Part shown: piece by piece, positions 60,044 to 64,000 of the stretch
Layout of the letters: each line of letters begins with the position of its first letter
Position numbering within the stretch: the stretch's first letter is position 1
Origin: Planctomycetota bacterium
Lineage (GTDB): Bacteria; Planctomycetota; UBA1135; GCA-002686595
Reading direction: 5' to 3'
DNA: 64,000 nt
Assembly: GCA_014237855.1 (NCBI GenBank)
Contig: JABACD010000015.1
Location: 1 to 64,000 of the forward strand
Translations under genes and position numbers: made by a program
Notes under the pieces: generated by a model
What the model was told of the DNA's origin: nothing
Seen by the model: the letters and a program-made list of their open reading frames with translations, nothing else
The model's database searches: none

Positions 60044-61281
60044 CGCCGGGGATGATGGGATCGAACACATTCATGTCGAAGCAGAACAACAACAGCGGGC
60101 CCCTCGGCGTTTGGCTGATCGGTGCTCGTGGCGCCATCTCTACTTGTGTTGCCTACGGGTTGGCTGGGCTGGTGGAGGGCCTCATCGAGCCGGTTGGCCT
60201 CATCACTGAGCATGCGCCCTTCTCGTCACTACCGCTGGCGCCCTACGAGAACATCGTGCTGGGTGGTCACGATGTCTGCACGCGTTCGCTGACCGATTCG
60301 GCATCAGAGCTGATCAGGGCTGGTGTCCTGCCCGCGAGTCTCGTTGAGGGTGGATCGTCTCGAGCCGCTGCCTTCGACTCCCACATCGTGCCAGGTCTGC
60401 TCGATGGGCCTGATGTGGGCCTGGCGAACCTGGATCCTGCCACGGCTGAGCTCAGCAGCGCTGCTCCCCTGGAACAGATCGAGCGCCTGAAGGCCGACCT
60501 GCTTGCCTTTCGTGAATCTCAGGGATGCCGGGATCTGATCGTCATCAATCTGGCGAGTACCGAGGCATTCCGCGAGGAGAGCGCTGATTGGCTCGATCTG
60601 GAGAGACTCGAGAACGCACTGGAGTCCGGTGCAGCTCAGCCGGCCTCGATCGTCTATGCCTACGCGGCTCTGTCCGCGGGTTGCCCCTATGTGAACTTCA
60701 CTCCTAGCCGCGGCTCCTCGATACCTGCCCTGAAGCAGTTTGCCGAGCAGCAGGGACTACCGCACTGCGGGAGCGACGGCAAGACGGGGGAGACTCTCAT
60801 GAAGACCGTGTTGGCGCCGATGTTCAAGGCTCGCGCACTGCGCGTGCTCGGCTGGCAGGGCTACAATATGCTTGGCAACCGCGATGGTGAGATCCTCAAC
60901 GAGGCTTCTCATCGTCAGGGTAAGTTGAATAACAAGGACGAGGCACTTCGCTCGATCTTGAATGACTCGGAGCTGCACTCGCACGTGGCCATCGACTTCG
61001 TCCCCTCGCTTGGAGACTGGAAGACTGCCTGGGACTTCATTCACTTCGAGGGGTTCCTGGGTGCCAAGATGAGCTTGCAGTTCACCTGGGCGGGGAGTGA
61101 CTCTGCGCTGGCAGCTCCCCTGGTGATCGACCTGGCTCGCCTGACTGCGCTCAGCCACCAGCGAGGAGAGACAGGCGTGCTTGATCACGTGGCCTGCTTC
61201 TTCAAGGCTCCGCTGGGTGCCGGAACCCATGACTTCCATGCCCAGTTCGCGGCGCTAGAGCGTTACGCGAGGCGCAAGTAA
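60040..61281 (+). CDS. myo-Inositol-1-phosphate synthase (INO1 type)
   Basis: A 413-residue NAD-dependent enzyme that turns glucose-6-phosphate into inositol-phosphate. Visible: the Rossmann loop GVWLIGARGAISTCVAYG (about 22-39), NFTPSRGSSIPAL (about 218-230), GSDGKTGETLMKTVLAPMF (about 245-263), GWQGYNMLGNRDGEIL (about 270-285) and the Lys-rich NNKDEALRSIL. The ATG at 60040 overlaps the previous stop (ATGA); an ATG at 60073 (MSKQNNN) is an alternative that starts nearer the fold. Bacterial forms of this sort feed phosphatidylinositol or inositol solutes. The link to the YdjY protein is unexplained. Confidence 0.9.
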   Translation: MTPGMMGSNTFMSKQNNNSGPLGVWLIGARGAISTCVAYGLAGLVEGLIEPVGLITEHAPFSSLPLAPYENIVLGGHDVCTRSLTDSASELIRAGVLPASLVEGGSSRAAAFDSHIVPGLLDGPDVGLANLDPATAELSSAAPLEQIERLKADLLAFRESQGCRDLIVINLASTEAFREESADWLDLERLENALESGAAQPASIVYAYAALSAGCPYVNFTPSRGSSIPALKQFAEQQGLPHCGSDGKTGETLMKTVLAPMFKARALRVLGWQGYNMLGNRDGEILNEASHRQGKLNNKDEALRSILNDSELHSHVAIDFVPSLGDWKTAWDFIHFEGFLGAKMSLQFTWAGSDSALAAPLVIDLARLTALSHQRGETGVLDHVACFFKAPLGAGTHDFHAQFAALERYARRK

Positions 61282-61523
61282 GGGCCCGCCCCAGGCCTTC
61301 TCCTGGGCCACGAGAGGAGCCCTCAGGCCGGATCTGGCACCGGGATTCCGTAAGAACTACGCCCTGAGTGCCTCCGTAGGGCGGTTGCTGTCGAAAACAC
61401 CCAGGAATCGGGCAGATTCGAGTAGCCAGCCCGTATCGGACCTGTAGCTACGAGTGAACCCCACTCAATTGCTCTCCTGCTGACTGCTTGGCCCAGCTGG
61501 GCCGACCCACCCAACGAACTCTC

Positions 61524-61781
61524 ATGTCTGCCCCTAGACTCACCCTGCTGATCATCTCACTGATCTGTGGTGTTGCCTGGTCGGTTGATTCCTACCTGGA
61601 CAGCCGACGCCCCCTCCTGGCCTCTCAGGGTGCGGTGGAGGAACAAGATAGGCAGGTTGGGAAGGGTCTCCTGGGACAGGAGCTGATCCGCTGGCACTGG
61701 GAGCAGCTGGAGGGTCGGGCAGAAGCGGACCGGTCCATGGAGGTCGCTGAGGACGCTCGAGCCATGAACACTGAAGCTTAG
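61524..61781 (+). CDS. Small membrane-anchored protein, unknown
   Basis: An 85-residue protein with one hydrophobic segment (MSAPRLTLLIISLICGVAWS, about 5-20) and a polar, helical remainder rich in Glu, Gln and Arg. It could be a single-pass membrane protein with its tail outside. The ATG at 61524 is chosen; a TTG at 61488 would add 12 residues. No family is recognised. It stands alone between the inositol-phosphate synthase and a hairpin at 61826. Confidence 0.5.
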   Translation: MSAPRLTLLIISLICGVAWSVDSYLDSRRPLLASQGAVEEQDRQVGKGLLGQELIRWHWEQLEGRAEADRSMEVAEDARAMNTEA

Positions 61782-61825
61782 GAGCTTCATCCTAGTGGAC
61801 TTCCCCGGGGGGAGGTCAACGAAGA

Positions 61826-61865
61826 CGACACGCCTCCTTGCCCTGAGCGGCAAGGGGGCGTGTCG
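61826..61865 (+). promoter_or_regulatory. Long hairpin directly before the DNA methyltransferase start
   Basis: Seventeen-base arms (61826-61842 and 61849-61865) pair with a single G-T wobble around a six-base loop CTGAGC. The 3' arm contains AAGGGGG, the only ribosome-binding-like sequence for the ATG at 61871, which follows six bases later. It may be the terminator of the small gene before it, or a structure that masks translation of the methyltransferase. Confidence 0.5.
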
Positions 61866-61870
61866 CTATC

Positions 61871-62620
61871 ATGGGTTGCATGAATCGTCCTCCGCTCCGA
61901 CTTCAGACCACCAGCCTGTGGTACTACCCGTCCCAGCAGTACTCGGACGAACCCATGGGGAGCCCCGGCTACGAAGGCCGGACACCCTCCTGGGTGATCT
62001 GGAACCTGCTCGAGCGATACACGCGGGTCGGTGACCTGGTGGTCGACCCCTTCTGTGGTGGCGGGACGACCCTGGACGTTGCCGAGTCAATCGATCGTCG
62101 CTCAAGGGGCTTCGACATCTCTCCAGTTCGAGAAGACATCGAGCGAGCAGATGCCCGCTCTCTTCCTCTTGGGGACCAGGAGGCCGACTTTGTGTTCATG
62201 GACCCTCCCTACTCGACACACATCGAGTACTCCGATGAACCCGACTGCATCGGCAGGCTGGATGCCTTTGAAGAAGAGTACTTCGAGGCCATGGAACTGG
62301 TCTTTGACGAGGTGGACCGAGTACTCAAGAATCGCCGCTATCTCGCTGTTTACGTGGGGGACAGCTTCAAGAAGAAGCGAGGCTTTGTCCCGATCGGTGC
62401 CCAGTTCATGGTCAGTCTCAGCCGTCGCTTCGTGGCTGTCGATCACATCAGCATCGTCCGCGGCAATCGAAAACTCGAGTCGCCTCGTTTTCACAAGGCG
62501 GCAGCTGAGGAGAACTTCTTCCTGCGCGGCTTCAACCACCTGATGATCTTCAAGAAGCAGATCGATGAGCAGCCCAGCCGGCAAGCTCACCGTGGTGGTC
62601 GTCGTCGGGGGCGCAAGTAG
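61871..62620 (+). CDS. DNA methyltransferase (N4/N6 type), orphan
   Basis: A 249-residue amino-methyltransferase. The SAM motif DPFCGGGTT (Asp59) comes before the catalytic DPPY (Asp111), i.e. motif I precedes motif IV. An N-terminal WYYPSQQYSDEPMGSPGY segment and a C-terminal basic tail (RGGRRRGRK) flank the fold. It could methylate adenine or N4-cytosine in DNA, or act on RNA, as some members of this shape do. No restriction enzyme gene is present. The ATG at 61871 is taken, with a second ATG at 61880. Its stop is two bases from the glycosylase start, so the two are cotranscribed. Confidence 0.82.
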   Translation: MGCMNRPPLRLQTTSLWYYPSQQYSDEPMGSPGYEGRTPSWVIWNLLERYTRVGDLVVDPFCGGGTTLDVAESIDRRSRGFDISPVREDIERADARSLPLGDQEADFVFMDPPYSTHIEYSDEPDCIGRLDAFEEEYFEAMELVFDEVDRVLKNRRYLAVYVGDSFKKKRGFVPIGAQFMVSLSRRFVAVDHISIVRGNRKLESPRFHKAAAEENFFLRGFNHLMIFKKQIDEQPSRQAHRGGRRRGRK

Positions 62621-62622
62621 GT

Positions 62623-63219
62623 GTGAGCAGCGACCGTCTCGAGCCTGGCTTCTTCCTCCGCCCGACGGAGGAGCTCGCGCGGAGCCTGATCGGTTGCTGC
62701 CTGGTGAATGAGGGCGCCGGGAAACGGGTGGTTGGGAGAATTGTCGAGACCGAGGCCTACCTGGGGCGAGACGACCCTGCCTCCCACTCCCATCGGGGTG
62801 TGACGAAGAGAAACCGGTCGATGTTCGGTACGCAGGGGACCGCCTACGTCTACCTGATCTATGGAATGCACCTGTGCCTGAACGTGGTCTCCGGACCGGA
62901 AGGGGTTGGGGAGGCCGTGCTAATTCGAGCGCTGGAGCCGATCGAGGGCCTGGAACTGATGGGGGAGCGCAGGGGCAGGACCGAGGTTCATGAACTCTGC
63001 AGCGGACCGGCCAAGCTGACGGTGGCGATGGGGGTGACACGTGAGCACGATGGAGTCGACCTGTCTGCGGGTGATCTCGAGCTTCGCAGCCCGACCAGCT
63101 TTGGCGTCTGGGATGAGGATCGCCCGAGGCTCCACGAAGGGCCTCGCATCGGGATCACCAAGGCTGCGGATCTGCCGCTTCGCTACTGGTTGGAAGGGTC
63201 GAGCTGGGTCTCTCGCTGA
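62623..63219 (+). CDS. DNA-3-methyladenine glycosylase (AAG/MPG family)
   Basis: A 198-residue alkyl-purine DNA glycosylase of the AAG/MPG fold. Conserved blocks: FFLRPTEELARSLIGCCL (about 10-27), GRIVETEAYLGRDDPASHS (about 38-56, with the catalytic Glu and Tyr), TAYVYLIYGMHLCLNVV (about 73-89), GPAKLTVAMG (about 128-137) and GPRIGITKA near the end. It removes methylated purines in base-excision repair. It begins with GTG at 62623, two bases after the methyltransferase stop. Pairing with a DNA methyltransferase is noteworthy and is discussed as a finding. A terminator follows. Confidence 0.92.
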   Translation: MSSDRLEPGFFLRPTEELARSLIGCCLVNEGAGKRVVGRIVETEAYLGRDDPASHSHRGVTKRNRSMFGTQGTAYVYLIYGMHLCLNVVSGPEGVGEAVLIRALEPIEGLELMGERRGRTEVHELCSGPAKLTVAMGVTREHDGVDLSAGDLELRSPTSFGVWDEDRPRLHEGPRIGITKAADLPLRYWLEGSSWVSR

Positions 63220-63265
63220 GCCAGGAACAGCCGTGGTGGAACTCGTGAAGCCCACGGCCCATCAC

Positions 63266-63307
63266 GAGACTGGCCCTCCCGACCGGAGGGGCGGGAGGGC
63301 CAGTCTC
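63266..63307. terminator. Bidirectional terminator hairpin
   Basis: Perfect 16-base arms (63266-63281 and 63292-63307) with a ten-base loop sit between the convergent glycosylase gene and the DUF4340-like gene. It can serve both strands. No T runs flank it. Confidence 0.65.
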
Positions 63308-63323
63308 ACTGAGGAGGCCGTTG

Positions 63324-64000
63324 CTACTCGTCGTCGTTGTTCTCGACCGGCCCGCCAAACGAGTCGATGGAGATCGGGGATTGCTCATCCTCTTCCTCGG
63401 CCGACTCGATCTCCTCCGGCTCCGGGAGGGGCTTGAGCATGCTGTCCAGGCGCTTGGCGAGGCTACCCTGGGCGTAGGGCGGTAGCTCGTAGATCCAGGG
63501 GCCGACCCGTGCGTTGAGTGCGACCACCTCGGCCTCAACCTCCTCGCGGGGCCTCGGGGTGGCTTCCGACTCGCTGGCTGGATCGTCTTCACCCTCCGCC
63601 GGGGGCGGGGTGGGGCCGAGCTCAGCGATCGCTGGGGCCCCCTCGGGGTCGTAGGCAGCCTGAAAGGACCCATAGACCTTCTCGTCCTTCTCCCACAGCT
63701 GAGCCGTGATGCGCAGGCCGTCCTTGGTCCAGAAGTTCGTGACCGAGGCCTGGGCCTCTGTGGACTCGAAGTTCTCGGCCCTCATGACGTCAAGGAAGTT
63801 CAGGTACTGGAGTGCGCCTGCGATCCCGCCGGCGACGCCGTCATAGGACAGTTCGCGGTCTTCGGGCAGCTCGTGAACCGTGTAGTTTGTCTCGGCGTCC
63901 TTCTTCGAGATGGTCAGCACCTCGCCATCGCCGTGGGTGATGCGGACCGCACCGACATCGGTGCGATTGATCTCGAGTATCTTCTTGTCGAGCCAATCGT
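63324..64000 (-). CDS. DUF4340-like protein, N-terminus cut by window edge
   Basis: The minus frame is open to the right edge, so at least the start lies outside. The visible 225 residues open with DWLDKKILEINRTDVGAVRI, followed by alternating strands and KKDAETNYTVHELPEDREL, a pattern of the DUF4340 family, which has repeated strand pairs and often sits next to GldG-type ABC genes. An acidic, Pro-rich linker (about 125-155) and an acidic tail follow. The end ...WIYELPPYAQGSLAKRL is characteristic of such proteins. Function is unknown; an outward-facing domain is expected. The neighbour upstream is not visible. Confidence 0.7.
   Translation of the reverse strand, partial: DWLDKKILEINRTDVGAVRITHGDGEVLTISKKDAETNYTVHELPEDRELSYDGVAGGIAGALQYLNFLDVMRAENFESTEAQASVTNFWTKDGLRITAQLWEKDEKVYGSFQAAYDPEGAPAIAELGPTPPPAEGEDDPASESEATPRPREEVEAEVVALNARVGPWIYELPPYAQGSLAKRLDSMLKPLPEPEEIESAEEEDEQSPISIDSFGGPVENNDDE

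Overview
The window is GC-rich bacterial chromosome, densely coded on both strands, with no rRNA operon, insertion sequence, prophage or CRISPR array visible. Its gene content fits a Gram-negative, probably marine, member of the Planctomycetota. Evidence includes secreted HEAT, FG-GAP and cytochrome proteins, a YdjY-type protein, a PEGA lipoprotein, a ThyX thymidylate synthase, a bacterial myo-inositol-phosphate synthase, McsA beside ClpC, and a secreted endonuclease I with a Cys/Gly-rich tail of a kind I associate with that phylum. The assignment is inferred from content and was not tested by a search.

Layout. 1-10 kb: a HEAT-repeat protein cut by the left edge, an alpha/beta hydrolase, a CoA-transferase/hydrolase, an AlgI-like O-acyltransferase coupled to an SGNH-like partner, a secreted TPR protein, YjbQ and an MFS transporter. 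10-16 kb (minus strand): clpC with a strong terminator, mcsA, and a PEGA lipoprotein coupled to murD, then tRNA-Ser(GCU). 16-27 kb (plus strand): a YejM-like membrane sulfatase, a Nudix/metallo-beta-lactamase fusion, an SRPBCC protein, an ABC exporter pair, a two-PDZ lipoprotein and two consecutive FG-GAP proteins. 27-32 kb: two tandem paralogous secreted proteins of unknown function and the secreted endonuclease.

32.6-45.8 kb is the most interesting part: a compact three-operon biosynthetic locus resembling aryl-polyene/xanthomonadin/flexirubin pigment clusters. It has a LolA-like protein, an MMPL exporter, a lipoprotein, an AMP-dependent acyl/aryl ligase, an acyl carrier protein, a ketosynthase, a ketosynthase-like chain-length factor without catalytic residues, a family 2 glycosyltransferase, an LpxL-type acyltransferase and two hotdog dehydratases. 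Two flavoproteins, one opening each biosynthetic operon, carry the WxWxIP motif of flavin-dependent halogenases. Together they could build, acylate, export and possibly halogenate a polyene lipid of the outer membrane. No ketoreductase, aromatic ammonia lyase or initiating ketosynthase is present in the window.

46-64 kb: tRNA-Ser(UGA), a methyltransferase, a DUF151 nuclease-like protein, a zinc-ribbon membrane protein, an asparaginase-II/NnrD/HEAT run of overlapping genes, a ThyX with an unusual signature region, a large propeller-dihaem cytochrome, a YdjY/coiled-coil membrane protein/inositol-phosphate synthase operon, a small membrane protein, an orphan DNA methyltransferase next to a 3-methyladenine DNA glycosylase, and a DUF4340-like protein cut by the right edge. 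Short stop-start overlaps (ATGA, GTGA, TTGA, TGATG) are frequent, so translational coupling is a general feature here.
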